DNA of 64,000 bases, from contig NZ_CP026095.1 of NCBI RefSeq assembly GCF_004006295.1, forward strand, positions 2,962,001 through 3,026,000, written 5' to 3'. The first letter of the stretch is position 1. Each line of letters starts with the position of its first letter. Made by a program: the position numbers and the translations under genes. The DNA is from Peribacillus asahii (GTDB lineage: Bacteria; Bacillota; Bacilli; Bacillales; DSM-1321). Below the pieces are notes generated by a model. It was not told the DNA's origin and searched no databases. It was given only the letters and a program-made list of their open reading frames with translations. This document shows positions 8,823-17,150 of this stretch, piece after piece.

Positions 8823-9323
8823 TCATTTAAAAATAATATGATTGGATGGATGGTTCGCTATATACTCTTCCATCTCTTGTAATGATTTACATTTTACCAG
8901 ATTACGAATCTCCTGCAGCCCCTCACCTTTAACAGAAGAGGTAATGACAATGGGTCCTTTCGGAATAACCTGCTTCAACCCGGCAATCGCATGTGTTACG
9001 TCAGCACGCTCCGAATCGCTCTTTGTGACAACCCCAATGGGCAGCTTATTTATCCCCATGCTAAAGCCTGGAGGAAAAATGTTTTTTTTCTTAGTCGCAT
9101 CTTGTAAATACATGACATGGGTTACTTCAAGGGCAGTCGCCATAATATTTTTATAGAATAAAGGATTTTCTGTGTATTCTCCAGGTGTATCGACAATCCA
9201 ATCATAATAGATTAAAGCTTGTGTTTTGACTGCCTTCACTTGTCGTTCAAGAAGTGCGTTCGTTAAGGTCGATTTACCCGCACCAATGGAGCCGATAAGC
9301 ATCGCCCGATTTCCTGTATACAT
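8823..9323 (-). CDS. eutP: Ethanolamine utilization P-loop protein EutP
   Basis: This 166-residue small GTPase-like protein has a P-loop GSIGAGKS at residues 11-18, DTPGEY near residue 48 and a TKSD base-recognition motif near residue 117. EutP/PduV proteins are associated with BMC loci; acetate kinase activity or roles in compartment positioning have been proposed, so the precise function remains uncertain. It lies 37 bp after eutS and is followed by the eutA antitermination leader. Confidence 0.92.
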   Translation of the reverse strand: MYTGNRAMLIGSIGAGKSTLTNALLERQVKAVKTQALIYYDWIVDTPGEYTENPLFYKNIMATALEVTHVMYLQDATKKKNIFPPGFSMGINKLPIGVVTKSDSERADVTHAIAGLKQVIPKGPIVITSSVKGEGLQEIRNLVKCKSLQEMEEYIANHPSNHIIFK

Positions 9324-9360
9324 TGTTTTCTTCCCCCTCTTTGCATCTCCGGAATAAAAA

Positions 9361-9702
9361 TCAAGATTTTGTTATTTTTGAAGGGGTGTAGCCCAGTGTT
9401 TCAGCAAGAAACCGGTTGATTTCACTCATTGCCATATCTACCTCTGAAACACTGCCGACAATCACTAGACTTCCTGTAAAGCGGTCCAAAAATCCAAGTT
9501 GAACATTCGCTGCTTTTGTAGCTAAATCACCAGCAATAATAACTGTCTCACTTGGAGTTAACGTCAAAATTCCTAAGGCGCCTACCTCTTGAATTCCTAA
9601 CTTTTCAAACATATCTCGATCCGGGTTAGCGATTAAATGACTTAACGTCACTTGTTTTCCTGGTACGAATTCTTGTATAAAACGCTTTTTTTCCTCACTC
9701 AT
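9361..9702 (-). CDS. eutS: Microcompartment shell protein EutS
   Basis: This 113-residue circularly permuted BMC-domain protein starts SEEKKRFIQEFVPGKQVTL and contains GALGILTLTPSETVIIAGD, both typical of EutS/PduU. The family forms bent hexamers thought to help shape shell edges. It sits between eutH and eutP in the segment controlled by the first antitermination element. Confidence 0.94.
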   Translation of the reverse strand: MSEEKKRFIQEFVPGKQVTLSHLIANPDRDMFEKLGIQEVGALGILTLTPSETVIIAGDLATKAANVQLGFLDRFTGSLVIVGSVSEVDMAMSEINRFLAETLGYTPSKITKS

Positions 9703-9735
9703 ATCGATCGTCCTCTCATTGGTGCAAGAATAAAA

Positions 9736-11016
9736 TTACAAAATTGCTTGAACTTCTTTCTCTTCTTCCTCATTTTCTCCTGAATGATTCAGATACTCAT
9801 CTTTTCCAATAATTCCTGCTTCACGATCCTTTTTCTCCAATTCCAGAGCCTTCGGTACACATAGCCAGTACGCTAATCCAATCCCAATAACACCGGCTGA
9901 AAGCTTGCCAATGATAATTGGCAGTATTAATGTTGGTTGAAAATTGGCGGTAAAAGATAGGTGATCACCTAATAAGAATGCTGCACAGACAGCGAAAGAA
10001 ATGTTAATCACTTTATCTTTTGGCGGCATGGTACGAACAAGCTTAAACATCGCTAAGATATTGGCAATCGTAGCCAGGATCCCTGCACTGCCTTCCTTAC
10101 TTAATCCAAATCTTTTGCCCACCGCTTCAAGCTGATTCCCAGCATATTTTTGAAGTAAATATACCATTGGGAACGCACCTGCAAGCATAATACCAATATA
10201 ACCTGCAGTCTCTAAAGCACGGAATTGATCTTCCTTGTCTGCCAAAATCGGGTGAAAGCCCCAACTGCCAAAAACGGTTGAGAATAAACCAGTAAAAATC
10301 TCGACAATCGAGAAAACAAGAACAAGCTTGATTCCGGCATCCATAATGCGCCCAAACCACATAAACCCTTTAACCATCAAATCAGGCAGGAAGTATAATC
10401 CTACTGCAATTAAAAGAACAAAGATTAGGAGTGGCGATAAATTCAAAAAGATTTTTAAGTAGCTCAAAGTGAATTCATATGTTGAATCCGCTGTAGTTGA
10501 AATGGCATCACGAACTTTTGAATTTGTCAACGTGATTAACGCACTTGAAATAAAAGCTCCTATTGGAATCGTCAATACCCCGGACATGATACCAAGAGCC
10601 ATATATTTATGATCTCGTTTATCAAGCATCGCAAGTCCCACTGGAATGGAGAACACAATCGTTGCTCCAGCCATAAATCCAACGATCATGGCCATAATCC
10701 ATCCTTCTTGCGATTCCTTTAAAACCTCTGCTAATTGATATCCTCCCATGTCCGTAGCTAAAATCGCTGTCGCTGCAATCGCTGGATCGGCTCCGATTGT
10801 CGAAAAAAACGGACCGCAAACTTGGTTAATAAACCATGAAAGATAAGGAATGGAAGCCATAATACCTGCTGCCGGGATGAAAATATGTCCAATCGCATGC
10901 AATCCTTCCATAAATTGTTTCCCTAAGCCCTCATCACTGTTTTTAATGGCTGCAAAAGCCCCCAAAACCGCACAAGTCATGATAATATAAATAACGATTT
11001 TACCGATAATGATCAT
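9736..11016 (-). CDS. eutH: Ethanolamine permease EutH
   Basis: This 426-residue integral membrane protein has about ten hydrophobic segments and ends in an acidic, poly-Glu cytoplasmic tail. EutH family members carry ethanolamine across the cytoplasmic membrane. Recognisable segments are FMEGLHAIGHIFIPAAGIMA and ILATDMGGYQLAE. An AGAGGGGG ribosome site precedes the ATG. In this locus eutH is the first gene behind the regulatory pair and is separated from eutV by a terminator with an overlapping candidate EutV site. Confidence 0.95.
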   Translation of the reverse strand: MIIIGKIVIYIIMTCAVLGAFAAIKNSDEGLGKQFMEGLHAIGHIFIPAAGIMASIPYLSWFINQVCGPFFSTIGADPAIAATAILATDMGGYQLAEVLKESQEGWIMAMIVGFMAGATIVFSIPVGLAMLDKRDHKYMALGIMSGVLTIPIGAFISSALITLTNSKVRDAISTTADSTYEFTLSYLKIFLNLSPLLIFVLLIAVGLYFLPDLMVKGFMWFGRIMDAGIKLVLVFSIVEIFTGLFSTVFGSWGFHPILADKEDQFRALETAGYIGIMLAGAFPMVYLLQKYAGNQLEAVGKRFGLSKEGSAGILATIANILAMFKLVRTMPPKDKVINISFAVCAAFLLGDHLSFTANFQPTLILPIIIGKLSAGVIGIGLAYWLCVPKALELEKKDREAGIIGKDEYLNHSGENEEEEKEVQAIL

Positions 11017-11181
11017 GCCATCCCCCTCTTTGACCTTAATTTTGTTTTGAAGATAGATAACTTTTATTTAAACGGAAGATTTGCGATTGTTTTTGACTAC
11101 CTGAATGATGTGAAAGGAATTACTCAAAATTCTTACTAACCCTGCTTGTCTGTTCTTTAAGAGGATTTAACCTTTTCACTA

Positions 11182-11235
11182 AAAAAGACAAAAAGGTGCC
11201 ATGTGGTTTGAGTTGACCAAACCACTTAGCACCTT
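11182..11235 (-). terminator. Intrinsic terminator in the eutH leader
   Basis: On the minus strand AAGGTGC pairs with GCACCTT around an inner GTGGTTTG/CAAACCAC stem, followed by TTTTTGTCTTTTTT. It lies 25 nt after the eutV stop and ~165 nt before eutH. The 5' arm (AAGGTGC) is shared with the hairpin at 11225-11242, giving mutually exclusive terminator and antiterminator folds. Confidence 0.83.
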
Positions 11236-11242
11236 TGCTCAG
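11225..11242 (-). promoter_or_regulatory. Putative EutV (ANTAR) binding hairpin before eutH
   Basis: On the minus strand CTGAGC-AAAGGT-GCTAAG makes a stem with one internal mismatch and a hexaloop AAAGGT, with A at position 1 and G at position 4. The loop matches that of the eutA-leader hairpin except for the last base, and it likewise occludes the terminator's 5' arm. A possible degenerate first hairpin (CGTGT-AACATT-ACAAG) lies just upstream over the eutV stop, but its loop lacks the G. Confidence 0.62.
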
Positions 11243-11259
11243 GTTATTCACTTGTAATG

Positions 11260-11835
11260 TTACACGTTATATTTCGATATGACATGTTTTGCCACTTTTT
11301 CTAATGTTACCTGTTTATTCATGCTAATTGTTCTCATTTTTTTGTATGCAGTATCTTCGGATAAATTAAATTGCTTTATGAGAATTCCTTTTGCTTTTTC
11401 AACAATCTTCCGGTTTTTTAGCTTTTCGTTCATTTCTTGGACTTTTTCTTTGTAGGCATTCGCGTTTTCTGCTTGCTTTAAGGCAATTTCAATAGCAGGA
11501 ATTAAACTAGCCTCTGAAATCGGCTTAACTAGGTAGCCTAATATATTAGCTTGTTTCGCTTTATCTATATACTCCCGCTGGCTGTATGCCGTTAAAAGCA
11601 GGATGGGAATATTAAATTTGTTCGAGATGATTTCACTTGCTTTAAGGCCATTCAGTTTTGGCATTTTTATATCCATGATGATGAGGTCAGGCTTTAACGA
11701 ATAAGCTAATTCAATGGCCATTTCCCCGTCTCCTGCTTCAGCTATCACTTCGTACCCAGCGTCTTTTAACATCATGGCTATATCTAATCGCACAATGGAT
11801 TCATCTTCAACAACCATGATCCGTTTATTCACCAT
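11260..11835 (-). CDS. eutV: ANTAR-domain response regulator EutV
   Basis: This 191-residue regulator has an N-terminal receiver domain (phosphoacceptor Asp ~55 in LIIMDIKMP, Lys in GYLVKPIS) and, after a coiled-coil linker, a C-terminal ANTAR RNA-binding domain (VEKAKGILIKQFNLSEDTAY). Phosphorylated EutV binds paired hairpins in eut leaders and prevents termination. The ATG overlaps the end of eutW by 11 bp and has an AAAGGGGGAG site. Two candidate target hairpins lie downstream at 11225 and 8753. Confidence 0.94.
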   Translation of the reverse strand: MVNKRIMVVEDESIVRLDIAMMLKDAGYEVIAEAGDGEMAIELAYSLKPDLIIMDIKMPKLNGLKASEIISNKFNIPILLLTAYSQREYIDKAKQANILGYLVKPISEASLIPAIEIALKQAENANAYKEKVQEMNEKLKNRKIVEKAKGILIKQFNLSEDTAYKKMRTISMNKQVTLEKVAKHVISKYNV

Positions 11836-13249
11836 ACTCCCCCTTTTTTAACGGGAATTTCGCTGAGGCAATTGTACCTTTTTCATCACGTTTAATAGTA
11901 AATTGACCAGATAGATCGTGTTCAATCATCATTTTTACGATTTCTAAACCTAATGATGGCTTAGCTTCTTCTGGATAGCCTACTCCATTGTCCCTGACCT
12001 GCACCTCTAGAACATGACCATTGTACTGAAAGGATACTTCAATTTTTCCTTCTACCAATCCTTTGAAGGCATGCTTTACACAATTTTGAATAAGTTCATT
12101 GATGACTAATGCTACGGAAACCGCTTTATTAGATTCAATAAAGAACTGAGTTCCTGAATACTCGATTGCAATATCTGTATTCTCATGGTCCTCACAATAC
12201 ACAAGCATATTACCGATTTTTTCAATCAAACTAAAAATTTCCACATCATCCACACTAGAATTGGAAAGGATAATCTCATAAACTGACGCAATACTTAAGA
12301 TTCGATTAAGGCTTTCCAGGAAATGAACCTTGCTTTCCTCTGGAACTCCCCTTCTCATTTGCAGTCGCAATAAACTTGCAACTGTTTGCAAATTATTTTT
12401 TACTCGGTGATGAATTTCTCGAATCATCACCGATTTGACAACGAGTTCTCTTTCCTTTTCTCGAAGTTCTGTAATATCCCGAAAAATGACCATCGTTTCA
12501 TTTGTTTGACCTAAACTAATCTTTTTTACTTGAAAGACTTTATGTAGAATCTCCACTTCCCTTATCAGCAATTCGTCTGGATGAAGGAATATATCTTCAA
12601 GACACGGAAAATATTCATTAATCGGAGTACTGGCTTTACACTCTAAAGCACATGCTTCTGAAACTAAGTTAATGGCAGATGGATTAAAATATAGAATGTT
12701 TAATTGAGAATCAACAAAAAACAAAGCTTCCTCAATAACTTCAGGAATAATAGAGCTGTTTCCCGTCATACCTACTAAAAGCTCACTTAGTGTTTCTTTT
12801 GTTTCTGATAACGCTTTCATTTTTTCTTGACTCTGAATTGCTTCACTGATATCTTTTTCCTTAATCAATGCAGCGATGACACGATTGTTCAATCCTCTAA
12901 TCGGGACAACGCTTTGCTCTACTGTCTTTCCTTCTTGAGTTAAGGCTCGATTCAAAAACATTTCTTTCCCAGTCCGCAATGCAAAGAATACGGCAGGCTC
13001 GAATACTTCATACACAAACTTGCCTGTGACCGGCTTATTGTAAACCGATTTTGCCGTCGCTGGTACAGCTTCTGCTACCACAATGGCATGCTTTCCTTCT
13101 TTAGTCAGGCAATCCACAAAGACATTTGCTCGATTCAAATCGGCTATTAAAGAAAGGTTTCGTGCAACTTCCTCAATCTTTTGAATGTCTTCTTCAACTA
13201 GGTTTGTATGAAGCACACATAATAAGTCTATGGATTTTGTATTTATCAT
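11825..13249 (-). CDS. eutW: Ethanolamine sensor histidine kinase EutW
   Basis: This 474-residue soluble kinase has an N-terminal sensor region of the PocR/GAF-like type (residues ~5-130), a PAS-like segment (~160-260), then a HisKA_2 dimerisation helix with the phosphoacceptor in IREIHHRVKNNLQ and a HATPase_c domain (VINELIQNCVKHAF, DNGVGYPEE). In characterised systems EutW phosphorylates EutV in response to ethanolamine. GGGAGC lies eight bases before the ATG, and a consensus promoter ~50 bp upstream suggests constitutive expression of the pair. Confidence 0.93.
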   Translation of the reverse strand: MINTKSIDLLCVLHTNLVEEDIQKIEEVARNLSLIADLNRANVFVDCLTKEGKHAIVVAEAVPATAKSVYNKPVTGKFVYEVFEPAVFFALRTGKEMFLNRALTQEGKTVEQSVVPIRGLNNRVIAALIKEKDISEAIQSQEKMKALSETKETLSELLVGMTGNSSIIPEVIEEALFFVDSQLNILYFNPSAINLVSEACALECKASTPINEYFPCLEDIFLHPDELLIREVEILHKVFQVKKISLGQTNETMVIFRDITELREKERELVVKSVMIREIHHRVKNNLQTVASLLRLQMRRGVPEESKVHFLESLNRILSIASVYEIILSNSSVDDVEIFSLIEKIGNMLVYCEDHENTDIAIEYSGTQFFIESNKAVSVALVINELIQNCVKHAFKGLVEGKIEVSFQYNGHVLEVQVRDNGVGYPEEAKPSLGLEIVKMMIEHDLSGQFTIKRDEKGTIASAKFPLKKGEYGE

Positions 13250-13296
13250 TAACTTAAGCTCCCAACAATATTCTGAAAGAATAGAATATATCCAAT

Positions 13297-13325
13297 ATTA
13301 TATTTAGCGATGTGAACTTTGTCAA
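13297..13325 (-). promoter_or_regulatory. Consensus sigma-A promoter for eutWV
   Basis: On the minus strand there is a perfect TTGACA (13320-13325), a 17-bp spacer and a perfect TATAAT (13297-13302), 47 bp upstream of the eutW start codon. Full consensus fits basal expression of the two-component regulators, with downstream genes gated by antitermination. Confidence 0.85.
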
Positions 13326-13639
13326 TGTTTCAATTATTTCTTGAGAAATTTTAAATTAAACCATTCACACAGAAAATACATCTTCACTTTGAAATCTTTA
13401 AATTGATCCATTTCTTGAATCACTTCGAGAGATTGTGTTCCATATATGCTGATTGACTATCTGTTCAAAATCATCCACTTTCTTTTCTTACTCATAGATA
13501 AAAAGGACTAAAAAATTTTTAGTCTTAGTTGATAAACGATTAGCTAAGTCATGTACGTTATAATTTGTTTAAATGAAATCCATAGAATTCGTCTTTACAG
13601 TTTTAATATTTTTCTGCATGGATATCTCCCGGACAATGA

Positions 13640-13945
13640 TCATATAAATTTAACTGTCTTAGTACGTACTCTTGACTTTCCTTCTACGCATGTGAACGAA
13701 CGAGTAGACAAACTAAAATGAACTTTTGAAATGGAGTACCTGTACTGAAACAAATACTCCAACGTAATGGCTTCACCTGTACTATGAGCGATCACATAAG
13801 ATGGCAATGTAATGGAAGCTACTTTTCGTTCGTAAATTTCTTTAAATATTTCTACATATTTACTAAAGTCCGTAATCGTAGCTCGCTTCCCCATTGACAA
13901 ACCATCCCCTGGTAAATCAAAGGCAATAACGCTCCAATCAGACAT
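13640..13945 (-). pseudogene. Alpha/beta-hydrolase remnant
   Basis: The frame contains an internal piece of an alpha/beta hydrolase: VIAFDLPGDGLS (strand and oxyanion region) and YVIAHSTGEAITLEYL, a degenerate nucleophile elbow normally G-H-S-x-G-G. No catalytic Asp/His end is present; after KVHFSL the sequence loses similarity. Its 5' side runs directly into the permease remnant at 13927-14066. Interpreted as a deletion-fused relic. The 390 bp between this and eutW hold only the eutW promoter. Confidence 0.6.
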
Positions 13946-14066
13946 GTGACTAAAATAGATAAATACCGATTTTTCGGTATGATTTTTGCTAGCATTTCCT
14001 CTGTCACAAACATCTGAATAATTCCAGAAATAATTACTGCCAATAAAATAAATGGGAATGCTTCAA
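13927..14066 (-). pseudogene. YraQ/YcgR-type permease remnant
   Basis: On the minus strand a ~46-codon piece reads AFPFILLAVIISGIIQMFVT and then EEMLAKIIPKNRYLSILVTC, the first conserved membrane block of UPF0718 (YraQ-like) permeases. It breaks off at the point where the conserved Cys-rich loop would follow and continues as hydrolase sequence in another frame. No start codon context and no remainder of the gene are present. The region up to the IS element at 14214 shows nothing else recognisable. Confidence 0.6.
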
Positions 14067-14326
14067 TTTAGTAATCTTAACTAATCGGACTTTGAAGTTT
14101 GGAAAATAAAATTCACTAAATTTATTTAATCCTGAATTATTCACCGCAATCTAAAATTTTTAAGGATTTCATTAGATTAGTAATGCTAAGGTAAATTTGT
14201 ACCAAGAAAATAGCCTAGTTAGAGAAGGTTTGAAACGAGTCTTAGGAGAATACTGATTTTTGGACAGACTCCCCCTTGGTGCGGTTTCGATTTTTTTAAA
14301 AAGGCTATTTAGTTGAATTTTAGCTG

Positions 14327-15628
14327 CTACACCCGGGTCAGCACGTCCCAAAAGAAGCGTTCATAGACAAAGCTCGAGGACATTTTGAAATACAGTGAGA
14401 GTCCGGATCTCACCAATTTATTCGCTACTTTAATCAAACGTGTGCGAATCGTCTGAATTTGAATGCTTTTATAGGCAGCTGGAAAACTTAGTGTACGTAG
14501 CCAGTTTGTGAAGTTATAGGCAAGCAGACTTAACATCATCCGAGCTTCATTGACGAGGAAATTATGGCTTTTCATCTGATCCAAGCCAAAGCCATCTTTC
14601 GCTTCTTTGATGAAATTTTCCATTGTGCCTCGCTGTTGATAGGACGTGACAATCGCTTGAGGCGAAAAGCTTTCACCGAGACTCGTCACAAAAAAAGCAT
14701 GTGAAAAGAATAGTTCACCTGCTGGGCGGGTCGATTGAATAACAATACGACGAGGCTTTGACCAAGACGATGCTTGATAAATAGATTCTTCCACATAGCT
14801 TTTTGTCACGGACACATCACGAATTTCATGTGTTGGATGCAGTTCTTCCGCAAGTGCTTTTAACTTGGCGTTCGCTTTTAAACGAATGATATAGTACACC
14901 GATTCCTTTTCGCACAATTCATATAGCTCAGGCACCGCAAAGCCACTATCACCACGGACAAGATAAGACTTTTCAGGAAAAACTTCGTTATAGTGTTCGA
15001 TGAGTGGGCACATAAAATCCACTACACCATTGGAAGTATAAACGCTCCCCGGACGCAATTGAGCTTTCAAGAAATCGCCTGTTAGCCCATCAAATACGAC
15101 AAGTGGATGAAAGCTCATTGTGCGATAATGCGTGTTGTAGGACGAATTTTCTTGATTTCCGTATGTATCGGCATGTGTTGAATCTAAATCAAAAATCAGT
15201 GTCTTGGATTGTCGGGCATGATGAACCCGATCAAGTAACTTCTGATTTGCCGCTTGAAGTTGGTCCAGTGCTTGCGTGTCAAAGCGCTTAAAAAATCGAG
15301 ATAACGACGGTTGAGAAGCGAGTGCAGGTGTACCAAGAATTTGTGTAAAAACCGGATCATGTGTCAAACGGTCCGCTGCATCGTTCTCGTGATAGCCGGC
15401 GATGAGCTGATAGATTTTTTGACGAAGAAGTTGTTCGTTTTCATGAATACAATACGTGCGTGTATCCTTCAAACAAAGATGCTTGGCAATAGTTTGAGAA
15501 AAGCCGATTTTTTCATCAAACTCACGGAAGATCAATTCACCTGTGTCAGAAGAAAGTGCACCTCCATCATTGGATAATTTAATAGAACGATTGAAATGTA
15601 AAGGTTTTTGCGTTAAAGTTGTCATCAT
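14327..15628 (-). CDS. IS1380-family transposase
   Basis: This 433-residue DDE transposase has an IS1380-type N-terminus (NDGGALSSDTGELIFREFDE), catalytic Asp regions in LIFDLDSTHADTYG and YLVRGDSGFAVPELY, and the late Glu region in QQRGTMENFIKEAKDGFGLD. The full family length is present with no frameshift, so it may be active. It starts at paired ATGs (15628/15625) after AAAGGA; this ribosome site is inside an inverted repeat (15629-15641 with 15673-15686). Confidence 0.93.
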   Translation of the reverse strand: MMTTLTQKPLHFNRSIKLSNDGGALSSDTGELIFREFDEKIGFSQTIAKHLCLKDTRTYCIHENEQLLRQKIYQLIAGYHENDAADRLTHDPVFTQILGTPALASQPSLSRFFKRFDTQALDQLQAANQKLLDRVHHARQSKTLIFDLDSTHADTYGNQENSSYNTHYRTMSFHPLVVFDGLTGDFLKAQLRPGSVYTSNGVVDFMCPLIEHYNEVFPEKSYLVRGDSGFAVPELYELCEKESVYYIIRLKANAKLKALAEELHPTHEIRDVSVTKSYVEESIYQASSWSKPRRIVIQSTRPAGELFFSHAFFVTSLGESFSPQAIVTSYQQRGTMENFIKEAKDGFGLDQMKSHNFLVNEARMMLSLLAYNFTNWLRTLSFPAAYKSIQIQTIRTRLIKVANKLVRSGLSLYFKMSSSFVYERFFWDVLTRV

Positions 15629-15686
15629 AAGAATCCTTTCTTTGGTGTTTGTTTGGTCGCAATAACCTTAACAGAAAAGGATTCTT
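15629..15686 (-). promoter_or_regulatory. Inverted repeat masking the transposase ribosome site
   Basis: AAGAATCCTTTCT (15629-15641) is complementary to AGAAAAGGATTCTT (15673-15686) with one bulged base. In the transposase mRNA the arm nearest the start contains the AAAGGA ribosome site, so read-through transcripts would fold and block translation, a known way for insertion sequences to limit activation from outside promoters. Confidence 0.6.
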
Positions 15687-15804
15687 TTTTCATCTTTTAA
15701 GTGAAAAAGAGAATCCCATTGAAAAGCCGACAAGTCAGCTTTTCAGTGGGATTTTGTGTTGGTTGGTGAATAATCTAGGATAGAGTTTACAATAGGAGGT
15801 TACT

Positions 15805-16371
15805 ATGAATAACAACCATGAAAAACTACGAATGATGATGATTATTGCTTTATTTGCTGCATTAATTGGCATCTTTTCTCAAATCGTTATTCCCCTACCA
15901 CTTGTACCAATCACAGGTCAAACACTCGCCATTGGGCTTGCTGCAACCATTTTAGGTGCACGTTATGGTACATATTCTGTAGTATTATATTTATTTATCG
16001 GTGCAACAGGTGTACCTATATATGCTCAAATGACTGGAGGACTAGGCAAACTTTTCGGGCCAACCGGTGGATTCTTATTTTCCTTTGTCATTTCTGCTTT
16101 CATTATCGGATTCATTCTTGAAAAAACACGCTTTAGTATTTCGACGGCCTTTGTTGCAAACATCGTTGGAATGATTATTAACCTAACAATCGGTACTATT
16201 TGGTTAAAGTTTTTTGCTTATTTAACGTGGGAAGCAGCTTTTCTAGGAGGGTTTGCTCCTTTTATTATCGGAGGTATCATTAAGGCCTTTTTAGCTGCAT
16301 GGATTGGCATTTTAATTCGATCGAGACTGGAAACTGCCAAAATGCTTCCGAAAAAAGCGACTATTTCTTAG
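15805..16371 (+). CDS. bioY: Biotin transporter substrate-binding component BioY
   Basis: This 188-residue S-component of an ECF transporter has six hydrophobic segments and the family motifs VPITGQTLAIGLAATILGAR, GATGVPIYA and GGLGKLFGPTGGFL. BioY binds biotin and works with a shared energising module (EcfA/A'/T), which is not in this window. AGGAGG precedes the ATG. The IS1380 insertion separates the gene from its original upstream region, so expression may be altered. A terminator follows at 16383-16424. Confidence 0.95.
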   Translation: MNNNHEKLRMMMIIALFAALIGIFSQIVIPLPLVPITGQTLAIGLAATILGARYGTYSVVLYLFIGATGVPIYAQMTGGLGKLFGPTGGFLFSFVISAFIIGFILEKTRFSISTAFVANIVGMIINLTIGTIWLKFFAYLTWEAAFLGGFAPFIIGGIIKAFLAAWIGILIRSRLETAKMLPKKATIS

Positions 16372-16382
16372 GAAATATTTAG

Positions 16383-16424
16383 TAAAAAAAGCTACCACTA
16401 AATAATTTAGTGGTAGCTTTTTTT
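16383..16424 (+). terminator. bioY terminator
   Basis: AAAAAAGCTACCACTAAA pairs with TTTAGTGGTAGCTTTTTT around a four-base loop, ending in a T run. The A-rich 5' side means it could also act on transcripts arriving from the right. Confidence 0.9.
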
Positions 16425-16570
16425 ACTAACGATAGTTCACTATCGATTACGGCCCTATCCCCATAAGTCCGAGTAGAATATCTTTATATAACCCCTTTGT
16501 TATATAAAGACTATTTTACTATATTAACACTTGTTTGACAACGTATGTATGCCGCGCCATTCTTTCTTCA

Positions 16571-17032
16571 TTATTGGTGTTGCTCATATTGTTTTTTCGT
16601 GCCGTCCTCAAATGTTACTTCAAGGTCAAATTCTTGATAATCATCTTTTAACTGAAACACTTTCAATACTTCTTGGATAACTTCCGCTTGCGGTGTATCT
16701 TGATTAAATGTTAATTGCTCAAACAGTGGCGTTAGCTCTTTCATCGCTTCATCTCCATGAAGATTTTTGTCATTTATAGAATCTTCAATAGACGCCTCTG
16801 TTTTTCCCTCTAAAGTATCATATTCAACTTCATAATCTTGATTCGTACCTTTGTAATCTACATCTAATTCAAACTCTTTAAACGAAAAGGCTGATGTCTC
16901 ATTATTTGTTTGTGTATTATTCTCTGTTGTGTCATTATTCTCAGCTGGTGGATTATTTACTTCATCCTGATCTCCACAACCAGCTAACATGATAACGGCT
17001 AAGAATGGTACAAGTTTCAGTTTACTTTTCAT
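16571..17032 (-). CDS. YusW-like lipoprotein
   Basis: This 153-residue protein has a lipoprotein signal peptide (lipobox LAGC near residue 19), a short Asn/Thr/Glu-rich linker and a C-terminal YusW-type domain (FELDVDYKGTNQDYEVEYD, then FDLEVTFEDGTKKQYEQ). Predicted to be anchored on the outer face of the membrane. The function of YusW proteins is unknown to me. AAGGAGG precedes the ATG. The short gap to bioY (16425-16570) shows no gene. Confidence 0.75.
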   Translation of the reverse strand: MKSKLKLVPFLAVIMLAGCGDQDEVNNPPAENNDTTENNTQTNNETSAFSFKEFELDVDYKGTNQDYEVEYDTLEGKTEASIEDSINDKNLHGDEAMKELTPLFEQLTFNQDTPQAEVIQEVLKVFQLKDDYQEFDLEVTFEDGTKKQYEQHQ

Positions 17033-17119
17033 ATTGTTACCCCTCCTTAAGTTGTATATATTAGCTATTTCCTAATTGTTCACTTCTCAAACAGAGATCC
17101 GATTAAAAATGTAGACAAA

Positions 17120-17150
17120 ATAAAAAACAGATTTATCACAAACCTGTTTC
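17120..17150 (-). terminator. trhA terminator
   Basis: On the minus strand AAACAGGTTTG and AAATCTGTTT form a short stem directly after the trhA stop, followed by TTTTTTATTTTG. Confidence 0.7.

Larger units (their letters stand above)
14214..15779 (-). mobile_element. IS1380-family insertion sequence
   Basis: The element carries one transposase gene on the minus strand. I set the ends at CCTAG (14214) and CTAGG (15779) because both are immediately flanked by the direct repeat ATAG (14210-14213 and 15780-15783), a 4-bp target duplication typical of this family. The terminal inverted repeat is short (CCTAG, then loosely TTA-like). A strong hairpin (about 15712-15756) lies outside the transposase 5' end, and an inverted repeat masks the transposase ribosome site. 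The element stops 25 bp before the bioY start codon. Confidence 0.8.
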
